Shown here: in pieces, positions 23,994 to 33,423 of the stretch
Position numbering within the stretch: the stretch's first letter is position 1
Layout of the letters: each line of letters begins with the position of its first letter
DNA from: Scleromatobacter sp038243995
GTDB taxonomy: Bacteria; Pseudomonadota; Gammaproteobacteria; Burkholderiales; Burkholderiaceae_C
NCBI GenBank assembly: GCA_038243995.1
Contig: JBBRTV010000004.1
Span: 62,001 to 126,000, forward strand
Length of the DNA stretch: 64,000 nt
Reading direction: 5' to 3'
Made by a program: the position numbers and the translations under genes
Notes under the pieces: generated by a model
What the model was told of the DNA's origin: nothing
The model's input: the letters and a program-made list of their open reading frames with translations, nothing else
The model's database searches: none

Positions 23994-25133
23994 ATGCGCG
24001 TTCTTCTCGTCGACCCGTCGCTGTTCACCGGGCCTTATGACGCCGCGCTGGACGAAGGCCTGCGCAGCCAGGGCGTGGCGACGATGTGGGCCGTGCGGCC
24101 CATCCGCGCCAAGGATCGCCAGGAGATTCCCGCGGCGCATTGCGCTGCGTTCTTCTACCGACACAGCGACGAGGGCTCGCGCCTGCGCGGGCCGCTGCGC
24201 GCGCTCGCCAAGGGCGTCGAGCACGTGGCCGGCATGGTTCGCCTGGTGGCCCTGGCCCGTCGCGGCCGCTACGACGTCGTCCATTTCCAGTGGGTCGTCG
24301 TGCCGCCCGTCGACACCGTCGCGATGTGGATCCTGCGGCGCTTCTGCGCAGTCGTCCTCACGGTGCACGATACCGTCCCGTTCAACGGCGAGCGCATCTC
24401 CGCGCTGCAGAACTTCGGCTTCGACGCGCCGATCAGGCTGGCCCATCGTGTCATCGTCCACACGCAGGCCGGACGCGCGACATTGATCGCCCGCGGCATC
24501 CCGCAGGAACGCATCCAGGTCGTGGAGCACGGGCCGCTGAAGATGCACCAGTCGCCATCGGCGGGCCTGGCACGCACGGACGCACGCTACACGCTGGCGA
24601 TGTTCGGAGAAATCAAGCCTTACAAGGGCCTCGACCTGCTGGTGGACGCCGTGGCGCAATTGCCCGACGATGTGCGCAGCGGTCTGCGCATCGTCGTGGC
24701 CGGACGCCCGCGCATGGATATGCAACCGGTGCTCGACCGTGTGGCTGCGCTCGGCCTGCAGTCCGTCTTCGACTTCCAGCTCGAGCGGCTCACCCACCAG
24801 GAGATGGCCGACTTGTTCGCATCGGTCGACGGCTTCGTCTTCCCTTACCGCCAGATCGACGCCAGCGGCGTCTATTTCCTGGTCAAGGGGCGGGGACAGT
24901 GGCTCATCGCGAGCCGCGTCGGGATCTTCGCGGAAGACATGATCGACGGTGTCGACGGGCGCCTGGTGGCGCCTGAAGACATCGCGGCGCTGTCTGCGGC
25001 GTTGCTCGAAGCGGCGCGCACGCGGGCGGTCGGCCGAGCGCTGTCGTCGGACGGCGGCTGGCATGAGATCGGGGAGAAGACGTGTGAGACCTATCGACGT
25101 GCCATCACCGAACGGAGTCGTCATGCCGATTGA
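23994..25133 (+). CDS. Glycosyltransferase, GT4-like
   Basis: This 379-residue GT-B protein was started at the ATG at 23994, four bases after the previous stop; the frame is open further upstream but would overlap. Features: RVLLVDPSLFTGPYDAAL at the start, the acceptor-side VVHFQWVVVPP and TVHDTVPF, the inter-domain AMFGEIKPYKGLDLLV (K residue holding the donor phosphates) and DGFVFPYRQIDASGVYFLV in the E-x7-E position. In that last segment the usual first Glu appears replaced by Gln/Asp, a small oddity. It is an EPS repeat-unit transferase. Its end overlaps the next gene by 11 bases. Confidence 0.88.
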   Translation: MRVLLVDPSLFTGPYDAALDEGLRSQGVATMWAVRPIRAKDRQEIPAAHCAAFFYRHSDEGSRLRGPLRALAKGVEHVAGMVRLVALARRGRYDVVHFQWVVVPPVDTVAMWILRRFCAVVLTVHDTVPFNGERISALQNFGFDAPIRLAHRVIVHTQAGRATLIARGIPQERIQVVEHGPLKMHQSPSAGLARTDARYTLAMFGEIKPYKGLDLLVDAVAQLPDDVRSGLRIVVAGRPRMDMQPVLDRVAALGLQSVFDFQLERLTHQEMADLFASVDGFVFPYRQIDASGVYFLVKGRGQWLIASRVGIFAEDMIDGVDGRLVAPEDIAALSAALLEAARTRAVGRALSSDGGWHEIGEKTCETYRRAITERSRHAD

Positions 25134-26094
25134 CCGCCACACCCCGACAGCCGCTCGCCGCGCGCTGCTCGATCGCATCGTCTGCTGCGCCGCCATCGTC
25201 GCCTCGACCTGCGTCGGCGCGGCGGCTCGCGCAGACTGCTCGCCGGCAGCGAGTGCCGGCGGGTCGCCCGCCGCGCCCACGCCGGCGGCGCACTACGCAC
25301 TCGTCAAGAACTGGGACTTCTGCCATCTGATCCGCACGAATGAGCAATTGCAGTCCGAGTTCTTCACGCGCTATATCTACAAGAACGGCACGCTCGACTT
25401 CCTCAACGACGAATGGCAGCGCTACCGGGATTCGCGGAACCACGTGTTCGGCCCGGACGGACTGTCGCTCGTCGCGCGCCTTACTGACAAGGGCATGCAA
25501 CGTGGCGCCATCGAGAGCGGCATGTTGCGCTCGCGCTGGACGGGCGAGTTCGGCTACTACGAAGCGCGCGTGCGCGTCCCCAGGGCGCGCGGCGCATGGC
25601 CGGCGTTCTGGCTCAATCCGCAGGACATGACGTGGCCACCCGAGATCGACATCTTCGAGATCGTCGACAACGGGCGCGACACATCCGCGCGCAGCTTCCA
25701 TTTCCTGCACGGCGGCGCCAAGGCCGCTCCGCAACCCGAGCCCTCCTTCACCTTGATGGGTCGCAACAAGTTCTACGAGCCGGCGTTCAACTATGCCGAT
25801 GGCTTCCACACCTTCGCGGTGATGTGGACGCCAGGCGAAGTGACGCACTACGTGGACGGTGTCCGCATCAAGCAGACACCGTTCAGCTGGACGCATGCCG
25901 GCGGCGCCGATGCAGGGCCGGCGCACGTCCTCCTCAATCTCGCTGTCGGTGGCCATTGGCCCGGCGCCCCGGTCGCCGAAGCCGATTTTCCGATGAAGCT
26001 GGATGTCGAATTCATTCGTGTCTGGCAGGCGCCGGCAGGCCTGAGGGACGCTGCCGCGGCATCGGGCGTCGCCCGAGAGAGCGCGCAACCGTGA
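25123..26094 (+). CDS. Secreted glycoside hydrolase family 16 protein
   Basis: This 323-residue protein has a signal peptide (RIVCCAAIVASTCVGAAARA) and a GH16 beta-jelly-roll domain. The catalytic motif is EIDIFE with Glu174 (nucleophile), Asp176 and Glu179 (acid/base). Supporting blocks are FGYYEARVRVP, AWPAFWLNPQD, HTFAVMWTPGEVTHYVDG and LNLAVGGHWPG. I chose ATG 25123 because GGAG lies upstream and the signal peptide starts there; it overlaps the previous gene. GH16 enzymes in EPS operons cut the polymer to set its length or release it. A paralogue lies at 45475 with closely similar opening blocks (FTRYIYxNGTLDxLNDE). Confidence 0.92.
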   Translation: MPIDRHTPTAARRALLDRIVCCAAIVASTCVGAAARADCSPAASAGGSPAAPTPAAHYALVKNWDFCHLIRTNEQLQSEFFTRYIYKNGTLDFLNDEWQRYRDSRNHVFGPDGLSLVARLTDKGMQRGAIESGMLRSRWTGEFGYYEARVRVPRARGAWPAFWLNPQDMTWPPEIDIFEIVDNGRDTSARSFHFLHGGAKAAPQPEPSFTLMGRNKFYEPAFNYADGFHTFAVMWTPGEVTHYVDGVRIKQTPFSWTHAGGADAGPAHVLLNLAVGGHWPGAPVAEADFPMKLDVEFIRVWQAPAGLRDAAAASGVARESAQP

Positions 26095-26131
26095 ACCCGA
26101 TTCGCGCTCGCGTGGTGGGAGGACTCGGCCG

Positions 26132-27562
26132 ATGATCAACAAGTCGGCCAAGATGAGCCTGCTCTGGCGGGTCTCCGAAACGATAGGCAGCGAAGCCGTG
26201 TCGTTCGCGGTGTTCGCCGTCCTTGCGCGCGCCCTCGCGCCGGGCGAATTCGGGTCGGTGGCCCTGGCCGTGGCCATGATGGGGGTGTTGCAGATCTCGC
26301 TGTATCACGGCTGGATCGAGGCGCTCATCACCGGCACGAAGTCGCAATCGCGTGAACACCTGGTGCTTGCGGGCACGCTCGGGGTCGGCTTCGCCTTCCT
26401 GGTGGCGGGCGTGTTCGCGCTGCTCGCGGTGCCGATCGGCATGGCCCTGCATCGTCCGGACTTCCCTCCCATCCTGTGGGCGCTGCTGCCGACGCTGCCG
26501 CTGCGCGCGCTCTGCACGTCGATGCTGGCCGAGTTGCGCTTGCAGATGCGCTTTCGCGCGACGGCGCTGCGTACGCTGGCCGGCGTCGCGATCGGCGGGC
26601 TCATCGCCATCTGGACGGCGCACCAAGGCTTCGGACGCTGGGCCCTCGTCGTGCAGCAGTGGACGGTCGAGATCACGGGCTTCGTCGTCCTGGTCTGGTC
26701 GACCCGGCGCGGCCTCGTCACGCTCTCGCCGTCGCGGACGGAATCGGCCCTGCTGCTGCGCAAGGTGATTCCCGTGATGCTGTCGCAACTGATGAGCCAG
26801 TCGTTGCGTCGGCTCGACCTGATCGTGCTCGGCTTCTTCCTCGCCGACTATTCGGTCGGCATCCTGTTCCTCGTCAACCGCCTGATCTACGCCGCGCAGA
26901 TGGTGACCCAGTATGCGATGGCGGACGTCGCGCTCGTGGTGCTGTCCAAGAGCGGCGTCCCGCGCGGCAGGAACGCCGGGCTGCTGCGCGACGTCAACGC
27001 CATCGGCACCGCGACGGGCTGCATGGCCTTCGTCGCGTTGGGGCTGGTGGGGTCGGATCTGGTGCCGGTCGTCTTCGGTGCCAAGTGGCGGGACGCCGTC
27101 GCCCCCGTGACCATCAGCGCGATCGGCGCGATGTTCGGCGCCACCACCGCGATGATTTCCACGACCATGCTGGCCGCCAACAACGAGCGGCGCTTCGCCC
27201 GGTTGAACGCGTTCGCCGCGATCACCCGTATCGTGATGTGCGTGATCGGCGCGCACTGGGGCCTGATGGGCGTGGCGATCGCGTCCGCCCTGTCGGGCGT
27301 CGTGACGCTGGGCCCATTCCTGCGCGCGCAGGCCCAGATAGCGGAAGTCGGGGCGATGTCGATTTCCGACCGCAGCCTCTTGCAACTCCTCGCCTGCACG
27401 GTGCTCGTCTCCGCCTGGGCGCTGTTGCGGCCGACTGGCCTGGTCGAGGCCCTGGTCCTCGGGACTGTCATCGCGCTGGTCGCGATCGGTGTCCTGCTCC
27501 TTCAACTGCGAACGTCCATGCGCTGCGTGGCCGCCGCAACCCAAATGGTTCCAGCAACATGA
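26132..27562 (+). CDS. wzx: Wzx-type oligosaccharide flippase
   Basis: This 476-residue protein has 12-14 predicted membrane helices and the MATE/MOP-type opening LLWRVSETIGSEAVSFAVFA. The block APGEFGSVALAVAMMGVLQI is typical of the polysaccharide-synthesis flippases (RfbX/Wzx, WzxC-like). It would move the lipid-linked EPS repeat unit across the inner membrane. It begins 37 bases after the GH16 gene, and its stop overlaps the next start (ATGA). It forms the Wzx/Wzy pair with the polymerase-like protein at 29533. Confidence 0.9.
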   Translation: MINKSAKMSLLWRVSETIGSEAVSFAVFAVLARALAPGEFGSVALAVAMMGVLQISLYHGWIEALITGTKSQSREHLVLAGTLGVGFAFLVAGVFALLAVPIGMALHRPDFPPILWALLPTLPLRALCTSMLAELRLQMRFRATALRTLAGVAIGGLIAIWTAHQGFGRWALVVQQWTVEITGFVVLVWSTRRGLVTLSPSRTESALLLRKVIPVMLSQLMSQSLRRLDLIVLGFFLADYSVGILFLVNRLIYAAQMVTQYAMADVALVVLSKSGVPRGRNAGLLRDVNAIGTATGCMAFVALGLVGSDLVPVVFGAKWRDAVAPVTISAIGAMFGATTAMISTTMLAANNERRFARLNAFAAITRIVMCVIGAHWGLMGVAIASALSGVVTLGPFLRAQAQIAEVGAMSISDRSLLQLLACTVLVSAWALLRPTGLVEALVLGTVIALVAIGVLLLQLRTSMRCVAAATQMVPAT

Positions 27563-28431
27563 ACACGGAAAACAAGCCCCGATCACGCGTGCTGGTCGTC
27601 AGCGGTGCCGATGCGGGCTTCTACGACTTCCTGCGCGACACGGTTCGTTCGGTCGAGCAAGTGCGCCCGCAGATCCCGGAGGCCTTCGATCTCGCCGTCA
27701 TCGATTGCGGACTTGCGCCCGAACAGATCGAGGAGCTGCGCGGCTGGGGCATCACCTTGCTGACACCGATGTGGCCGGATTTCGTCCCCGCCGACCTCCG
27801 CCTGCCCAAGCACGCCGCGCGCTTCGTGCGACCGCGCTTGCCGCAGATGGCGCCCGGCTACGAAATCATTCTGTGGATCGACGCCGACGCCTGGGTTCAG
27901 GACGGCCGCTTTTTCGAGGAGTACGTGTCCAAGGCGCAGGACGGCAGCCTCGCCATCGTGCTGGAGAGCGAGAAGGCCTACAAATGGCAATGGCACGTCT
28001 TCAAGTGGAACGTGGGCAACAACCTCCTCAGCTTCGGACTGATCGACGGCATCCGGCTCTCGTTTGCCAAGCCGATCAACAACGGCCTGTTCGCCCTCCG
28101 GTCGGACGCGCCGCACTGGAAGGCCTGGGAACACTACTACGAGATCGCCGTGCGCAAGAGCGGCAAGTTCTACAGCCAGCTCGCCATGGCCGCCGGCCTC
28201 TACCTGAACCACCTGCCCGTCAAATACACCGACGGCCGATTCAACTGGATCACGTCGCGCGGGCGCCCGGCGTTCGACGAGGCGACCGGCCGACTGTGCC
28301 TTCCGTACCCGGGCTTTGCCCCGCTGTCCGTGATCCACATGGCCGGCCCCGAAAAGAATGCCCTGGTACCTCTCGATACGGCGATCGGCGGGGTGATTTC
28401 CAGGTCGCTCCGATGGAGCGCTTCAAAATGA
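27559..28431 (+). CDS. GT8-like nucleotide-sugar transferase domain protein
   Basis: This 290-residue cytoplasmic protein has an ordinary start overlapping the wzx stop (ATGA). Near residue 110, EIILWIDADAWVQDGRFF carries a D-x-D metal site on a hydrophobic strand, as in GT8/GT-A transferases. PINNGLFALRSD and the late FNWITSRGRPAFD and SVIHMAGPEKNAL match the order of GT8 acceptor and His-containing metal motifs. It is likely a glycosyltransferase for the repeat unit. The family is not the classic LgtC type, so the donor is open. Confidence 0.75.
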   Translation: MNTENKPRSRVLVVSGADAGFYDFLRDTVRSVEQVRPQIPEAFDLAVIDCGLAPEQIEELRGWGITLLTPMWPDFVPADLRLPKHAARFVRPRLPQMAPGYEIILWIDADAWVQDGRFFEEYVSKAQDGSLAIVLESEKAYKWQWHVFKWNVGNNLLSFGLIDGIRLSFAKPINNGLFALRSDAPHWKAWEHYYEIAVRKSGKFYSQLAMAAGLYLNHLPVKYTDGRFNWITSRGRPAFDEATGRLCLPYPGFAPLSVIHMAGPEKNALVPLDTAIGGVISRSLRWSASK

Positions 28432-29528
28432 GCCAGGAACATGCTGTCCGGGGCGGTCGACATGAAGGCATCGACGCGCTGCGCGGAATACTCCTGCTCT
28501 ACGTTGTCGCGTTCTGGCACGGGCTCGGATTTGCGCCGGCGCACGGATGGCACGTCAATGTGTTCACCACCCAGCTGACCTCCATCGCCCTGGGGACGTT
28601 CCTGCTCCTGTCCGGCTATCTCGCCGGGTTGGAATGGCTCAAGCTGGAGCGGCGCGGCGTGGGTTTCGGGGAGAGGTCCCGGCGGATCGTCTGGAGCCGC
28701 GTGCGCAAGCTCTATCCCCTCTATCTGCTGGCGGTCGTCGTGTTCTGGGCTGTGGGCATCAGCGACACGGTCGAGGCGATCAAGGCCGCGTTGCTGGTGT
28801 CGAGCGTGTTGAAACCTGCGCCCGAAACGCTCTGGTTCGTGCTCGCCCTGTTGACACTCATCGCGCTCGCGCCCGTGCTGCTCTGGCGTGGGACCAGTGG
28901 TCGCGGTTTCCTCGGAAGAGTACTTGCAGCACTGCTGCTCGCGACGATCTACGCGGTGACGACCCGATTGCTCGACAGCCGGATCGTGTTCTACCTGCCG
29001 ACCTTCGCGCTCGGGCTGTGGTGGGGTCGATCGGGCATCTCTGCAATCGAATCAAGGACCCGAGCGACGCTCGCGGCGATCTTGTTGCTGGGCGCGATCT
29101 GCTACGGGATCGAGCGCAGCCACACCTCCTTCATTCTCACCAATATCAGAAATGTCCTGGTGCTGTTTTCGGCTTCCGGCCTGATCTTTGCCGCCACGTT
29201 GAAGGCCCGCAGCCTGGGGCGGGCCTATATCGCGGTGGAATATTTCGCCTATGCGGGCTACGCGGCCTACCTGTTCCATCGGCCGATCTACATCGACATG
29301 GCGCAATTCATGCCGACCAGCATGACTTCACAGGCCCTGTACATCGAATTGGCGTGCGTCCCCGTCATTTTCGCAGTCGCGGGAGCGCTCCAGAAGGGAA
29401 GTGACATGGTGCTGTCGTGGTTCGCCACCCGAGAACCCGATGGGTCGCGCAGGCATGAATTGCCCCCTGCCCCTCCTGCGTCGTCGGAGAATCCCGCTGC
29501 TGGCCGAATATTCAAGAGCGTCCACTGA
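28428..29528 (+). CDS. Acyltransferase family 3 membrane protein
   Basis: This 366-residue protein has about ten membrane helices and the family signature EGIDALRGILLLYVVAFWHG with the active-site His in helix 1, followed by GTFLLLSGYLAG and SRVRKLYPLYLLAVV. The family transfers acetyl or other short acyl groups to sugars of membrane glycans, here probably an EPS repeat-unit sugar. I chose ATG 28428, which overlaps the upstream stop (ATGA) with GGAG nine bases before; an ATG 15 bases earlier is possible. The last 35 residues are a Pro/Ser-rich cytoplasmic tail. Confidence 0.88.
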   Translation: MSQEHAVRGGRHEGIDALRGILLLYVVAFWHGLGFAPAHGWHVNVFTTQLTSIALGTFLLLSGYLAGLEWLKLERRGVGFGERSRRIVWSRVRKLYPLYLLAVVVFWAVGISDTVEAIKAALLVSSVLKPAPETLWFVLALLTLIALAPVLLWRGTSGRGFLGRVLAALLLATIYAVTTRLLDSRIVFYLPTFALGLWWGRSGISAIESRTRATLAAILLLGAICYGIERSHTSFILTNIRNVLVLFSASGLIFAATLKARSLGRAYIAVEYFAYAGYAAYLFHRPIYIDMAQFMPTSMTSQALYIELACVPVIFAVAGALQKGSDMVLSWFATREPDGSRRHELPPAPPASSENPAAGRIFKSVH

Positions 29529-29532
29529 TTAC

Positions 29533-30831
29533 ATGCAGCCTTCAGGCAAATTCTCACCACCCGGGCCGCTGCCTGCAACGAAGCTTGCCGGCTCGGCGAA
29601 GCGCGGGCGCAGCTGGATGGCGCATTCACTGGCCTGGGCGCCCTTGCTGGGCATCACCGTGCTGGGCAAGTTCGGCGTGCCGCCTTTGGCCGAGCGGGGC
29701 ATCGGCCTCGCGCTGCCGATGTTGTTCATATCGGTGATCGTCGGCTTGCTTCTCAAGCGTCTCGTCATCGTTCCGCAACGCTTGATCGCTCTGTGCCTGA
29801 TCTTCGGCGTCATCAGCGTCGTGCAGATCGCGAGCGGCATGGAAATCTCCATCAGCGCCATCACGCTGCTGCTGGTGCTTTGTTTCCTGATCGTTTTCGA
29901 GGACAGCGGAGTCGGACCGGCGCCCGTCGCGGGCCAGGAGGTCTTCATCAAGCTCGCGATCTTCTTCTCCATTCTCGGCCTCTATCAATTCGTGGCGCAG
30001 AAGGGATTGCCGTTCGCCGCCGTCAAACCCGTCGATGCCTTCGTCCCCGATTCATTCCTGGTCAAGGGCTACAACTCGGTCGCGATGGCGAGCTACAAGT
30101 CGGAGCTGTTCCGACCCAACGGAATATTTTTCCTGGAGCCGTCCTTCTACAGCCAGTTCGTCGCGCTGGCGATCGTCATCGAACTGTTTTCGGTCAAGAG
30201 AAGACTCTGGCATATCGGGCTGTTCCTCTGCGCTCTGATCACCTCGATTTCCGGCACCGGCATCATCGTCTTGATGGTGGGCTCGACAGTGCTTGTGAGC
30301 GCGCCGCACGGCCGCAGCGGCCTGATTCTCCTGATCGCACTTGCGGCAGGCTTCGCGCTTTTTCACGACGAGCTCGGCATGACCCGCATCTGGGAACGGA
30401 TGTCGGAATTCAACCGACCCGGCACGAGCAGCTACGAACGTTTCATCGTCGGCTTCCACCTGCTTTCCGACTATTTCAGCAAGAACCCCTGGCAGATCAT
30501 GTTCGGGTTCGGCGCGGGGCAGTTCTCGCGCGAAATCAAGGCCATGTACGACGCGGCCGACACGGCACTCATCAAGATGTTGTTCGAATACGGGCTGGTC
30601 GGCGCTGCGCTCATCACCGGAATCTTCGCCCGCGCCGTCTATCTCGGGAGCCGTTCCTTGCCTGTCACGTTGTCGCTGATGGCGATCTTCCTGATGGGGG
30701 GAATCGCCATCCCGTTCTTCTACGGCATCGCCTTGCCGCTCGGACTGTGGGAGCGAAGGAAATCGGACGACAAATCGCCGGCGCCGTTCGCGGCGACCGT
30801 GCCCGCCCCCGCACCGGGAACATTCAAATGA
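29533..30831 (+). CDS. wzy: O-antigen ligase/polymerase-like membrane protein (putative Wzy)
   Basis: This 432-residue protein has roughly ten membrane helices and a large extracytoplasmic loop near the middle to late part (residues 290-360, with RPGTSSYERFIVGFHLLSDY). The arrangement, FRPNGIFFLEPSFYSQF before the loop and GFGAGQFS after it, is that of EPS polymerases of the Wzy/WaaL superfamily. It would link repeat units at the periplasmic face. Sequence divergence in this family is high, so the call rests on topology, the R-x-G-x-F-x-E-P-S block and operon position. The ATG at 29533 lies four bases after the acyltransferase stop. Confidence 0.78.
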   Translation: MQPSGKFSPPGPLPATKLAGSAKRGRSWMAHSLAWAPLLGITVLGKFGVPPLAERGIGLALPMLFISVIVGLLLKRLVIVPQRLIALCLIFGVISVVQIASGMEISISAITLLLVLCFLIVFEDSGVGPAPVAGQEVFIKLAIFFSILGLYQFVAQKGLPFAAVKPVDAFVPDSFLVKGYNSVAMASYKSELFRPNGIFFLEPSFYSQFVALAIVIELFSVKRRLWHIGLFLCALITSISGTGIIVLMVGSTVLVSAPHGRSGLILLIALAAGFALFHDELGMTRIWERMSEFNRPGTSSYERFIVGFHLLSDYFSKNPWQIMFGFGAGQFSREIKAMYDAADTALIKMLFEYGLVGAALITGIFARAVYLGSRSLPVTLSLMAIFLMGGIAIPFFYGIALPLGLWERRKSDDKSPAPFAATVPAPAPGTFK

Positions 30832-30917
30832 CGACAACAATTCAAACTCGTCCGGGCGCCGATGCATCGCGGCATCCGAATCCTGTCACCTGCAACCATT
30901 CGCTGGAAATACGATGA
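30828..30917 (+). CDS. Tiny bridging open frame (29 codons), possible leader or coupling peptide
   Basis: An ATG overlapping the polymerase stop (ATGA at 30828-30831) opens a 29-codon frame whose stop overlaps the ATG of the epimerase gene (ATGA at 30914-30917). It fills the only sizeable gap between these genes. The predicted peptide starts MTTTIQTRPGADAS and has no recognised motif. It could couple translation across the gap, be a degenerated gene remnant, or be coincidence. Confidence 0.35.
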   Translation: MTTTIQTRPGADASRHPNPVTCNHSLEIR

Positions 30918-31951
30918 GCACCAGATCGGTCGTGATCTTCGGAGGAACCGGATTCATCGGGCTGCACTTTGCGCGCTTCCTCGTCGATCAGGCGGGATAC
31001 ACGGACATCGTGCTCGCGGATATCAAGCCTCCGGAATTGCACGTGGCCTCGACCTTCATCCAGGATCTATTGCAGAGCGGGGTCGTGCGCTATTCGAATT
31101 GCGATGTGCGCCAGGAAATCCGCCCGGCCGAACTGGGCCTGAAGGGCCCTGTCGACCTGATCGCCAACTTCGCGGCGATTCACCGCGAGCCGGGCCATCA
31201 GCCGCATGAGTACTTCGAGACGAACATCCCCGGCGCGCGCAACGTGTGCGCATTCGCCGAGCAGTCGGGCTGCGAAGACATCATCTTCACGAGCAGTATC
31301 TCGCCTTACGGACCGTCGGAAAGTGCGCGGACCGAAGGCACGATCCCGACGCCCGAGACGGCCTACGGCTCGTCAAAGCTGGCTGCGGAACTGATTCACG
31401 ACGGATGGCGCCGCGCAGACGCGCCTTCCCGCCGACTGTTGGTCGTTCGACCGGGCGTCGTCTTCGGGCCGGGCGAAGGGGGGAACGTATCGCGCCTGGT
31501 GGGCATGCTGACCAAGGGTTTCTTCGTCTACGCCGGCAATCGCCAGACGCGAAAGGCCGGCATCTATGTGAAGGAACTCTGCCGCGCGATCTGGTGGATG
31601 CACGAGTTGCAGGCATCGCGCGAGCCGGGTCTCGCGACCGTCAATATGACGATGAACCCGGGCCCGTCGATGCAGGAATATGTCGAGGCCATCGAACGCG
31701 TGCATGGACGCAAGGCATTCGTGCCGTCGATTCCGGTCTGGGGGCTGATCGGCGCGGCGCGCGTGGCGCAGACCGTATTCGGCTCGTTCGGAATGCTGAA
31801 GTCAGTCAACGTCGTTCGCGTCCGCAAGCTTGTGCGCTCCAACAACATCCTGCCGGCCCGCCTGGCGGCCGAGGGCTACCCCTATGCCTACACGCTCGAA
31901 AGCGCGCTGGAGGACTGGAAGACTTCGTTGCCCGTCGAGTGGCGCCGGTAA
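30914..31951 (+). CDS. NAD-dependent epimerase/dehydratase family protein
   Basis: This 345-residue extended SDR protein has VVIFGGTGFIGLHFARFL (NAD motif), FAAIHREPGH in the substrate loop, FTSSISPYG with the catalytic Ser, and AYGSSKLAAEL with Tyr-x3-Lys. The C-terminal substrate domain differs from classic UDP-glucose 4-epimerases (NPGPSMQEYVEAIERVHGRK), so the substrate is unassigned; a nucleotide-sugar modifying role is expected. It sits between the polymerase and ugd in the EPS operon. The catalytic residues look intact. Confidence 0.85.
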   Translation: MSTRSVVIFGGTGFIGLHFARFLVDQAGYTDIVLADIKPPELHVASTFIQDLLQSGVVRYSNCDVRQEIRPAELGLKGPVDLIANFAAIHREPGHQPHEYFETNIPGARNVCAFAEQSGCEDIIFTSSISPYGPSESARTEGTIPTPETAYGSSKLAAELIHDGWRRADAPSRRLLVVRPGVVFGPGEGGNVSRLVGMLTKGFFVYAGNRQTRKAGIYVKELCRAIWWMHELQASREPGLATVNMTMNPGPSMQEYVEAIERVHGRKAFVPSIPVWGLIGAARVAQTVFGSFGMLKSVNVVRVRKLVRSNNILPARLAAEGYPYAYTLESALEDWKTSLPVEWRR

Positions 31952-32048
31952 CAGAACAAATCAGAACACTGCTTGCACCCGGCAAATGACTACGGGTCAA
32001 CCCTGATCAACGACAATCCGATCCAGAAACCGCAAGGGAAACCATTTC

Positions 32049-33383
32049 ATGAAAATCACCATCGTCGGCACCGGCTACGTCGGCCTCGTCACTGGCGCCT
32101 GCCTCGCCGAAATGGGGAATGATGTCGTCTGTCTCGACGTCGACCCGCGCAAGATCGAAACGCTCAACAGCGGCGGTATCCCGATCCACGAACCGGGGCT
32201 CGACAAGGTGGTCGCGCGCAACGTCGCGGCCAAACGGATCAGCTTCACGACGGATGTCGCGGCAGCGGTCGCGCATGGCGCCATCCAGTTCATCGCCGTA
32301 GGTACGCCACCCGATGAAGACGGCTCGGCCGACCTGCAGTACGTCCTGGCGGCGGCGCGCAACATCGGGCGCCTCATGACCGAATACAAGCTGGTCGTCG
32401 ACAAGAGCACGGTGCCGGTAGGCACGGCCGACAAGGTCAAGGCGGCGATCGCGGAGGAGCTGAGGGCGCGCGGAGTCTCGCTCGAGTTCTCGGTCGCCTC
32501 CAATCCCGAGTTCCTGAAGGAAGGAGCCGCGGTCGACGACTTCATGAAGCCCGACCGCATCGTCGTCGGTGTCGAAGACGACCGCGCCGTGGACTTGATG
32601 CGGGCGGTCTATGCGCCGTTCCAGCGCAACCACGAGAAGCTCGTCGTGATGGACGTGCGGTCGGCCGAACTGACGAAGTACGCCGCGAACGCGATGCTGG
32701 CGACCCGCATCTCGTTCATGAACGAGCTTGCCTTGCTGGCCGAATCGATGGGTGCCGACATCGAACTGGTGCGCCAGGGCATCGGCTCCGATCCGCGTAT
32801 CGGCTACCACTTCCTCTACGCGGGCTGTGGCTACGGCGGATCGTGCTTTCCGAAGGACGTGAAGGCGCTGATCCGCACCGCGTCGGAAAATGGGCGCGGC
32901 CTGAAGGTGCTGCAGGCCGTCGAGGATGCCAACGACGCGCAGAAGCAGGTGCTGGTGGAGAAGATCGTCAAGCGCTTCGGCAACGATCTCACCGGCCGCC
33001 GTTTCGCGATCTGGGGCCTGGCGTTCAAGCCGAACACCGATGACATGCGGGAGGCAAGCAGTCGCGTCCTCATCAGCGAGTTGCTCGATCGCGGGGCGAC
33101 CGTGACAGCTTACGATCCCGTCGCCATGGACGAGGCGAAACGCATTTTCGCCGGCGACAGGCGCATTGCGTATGCCGAAAATCCACGCCAGGCGCTGGAG
33201 GGGGCGGATGCGCTTGCGATAGTCACGGAATGGAAGGAATTCCGCAGCCCCGATTTCGAGCACATTCGCGCAACGCTGAAGACGCCCGTGATCTTCGACG
33301 GCCGCAATCTGTACGAGCCGCATGCTGTTCGAGCTGCAGGGGTCGACTACCTGCCCATCGGGCGCGCCCAGGTTGCCAACTAG
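32049..33383 (+). CDS. ugd: UDP-glucose 6-dehydrogenase
   Basis: This 444-residue protein is a full-length UDP-glucose dehydrogenase. It has the NAD motif IVGTGYVGLVTGACLAEMG, the SNPEFLKEGAAVDDFMKPDR hinge region, YAGCGYGGSCFPKD with the catalytic Cys266, and the C-terminal domain motif GLAFKPNTDDMREASS. It oxidises UDP-glucose twice to UDP-glucuronate in the cytoplasm. The UDP-glucuronate 4-epimerase-type gene two genes downstream could turn this into UDP-galacturonate. No galU is in the window, so UDP-glucose must come from elsewhere. AAGGGAAA precedes the ATG. Confidence 0.97.
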   Translation: MKITIVGTGYVGLVTGACLAEMGNDVVCLDVDPRKIETLNSGGIPIHEPGLDKVVARNVAAKRISFTTDVAAAVAHGAIQFIAVGTPPDEDGSADLQYVLAAARNIGRLMTEYKLVVDKSTVPVGTADKVKAAIAEELRARGVSLEFSVASNPEFLKEGAAVDDFMKPDRIVVGVEDDRAVDLMRAVYAPFQRNHEKLVVMDVRSAELTKYAANAMLATRISFMNELALLAESMGADIELVRQGIGSDPRIGYHFLYAGCGYGGSCFPKDVKALIRTASENGRGLKVLQAVEDANDAQKQVLVEKIVKRFGNDLTGRRFAIWGLAFKPNTDDMREASSRVLISELLDRGATVTAYDPVAMDEAKRIFAGDRRIAYAENPRQALEGADALAIVTEWKEFRSPDFEHIRATLKTPVIFDGRNLYEPHAVRAAGVDYLPIGRAQVAN

Positions 33384-33423
33384 ATACCCTCGCCTGGGCA
33401 TCGGCAGGACGTCGGATCCCAGC

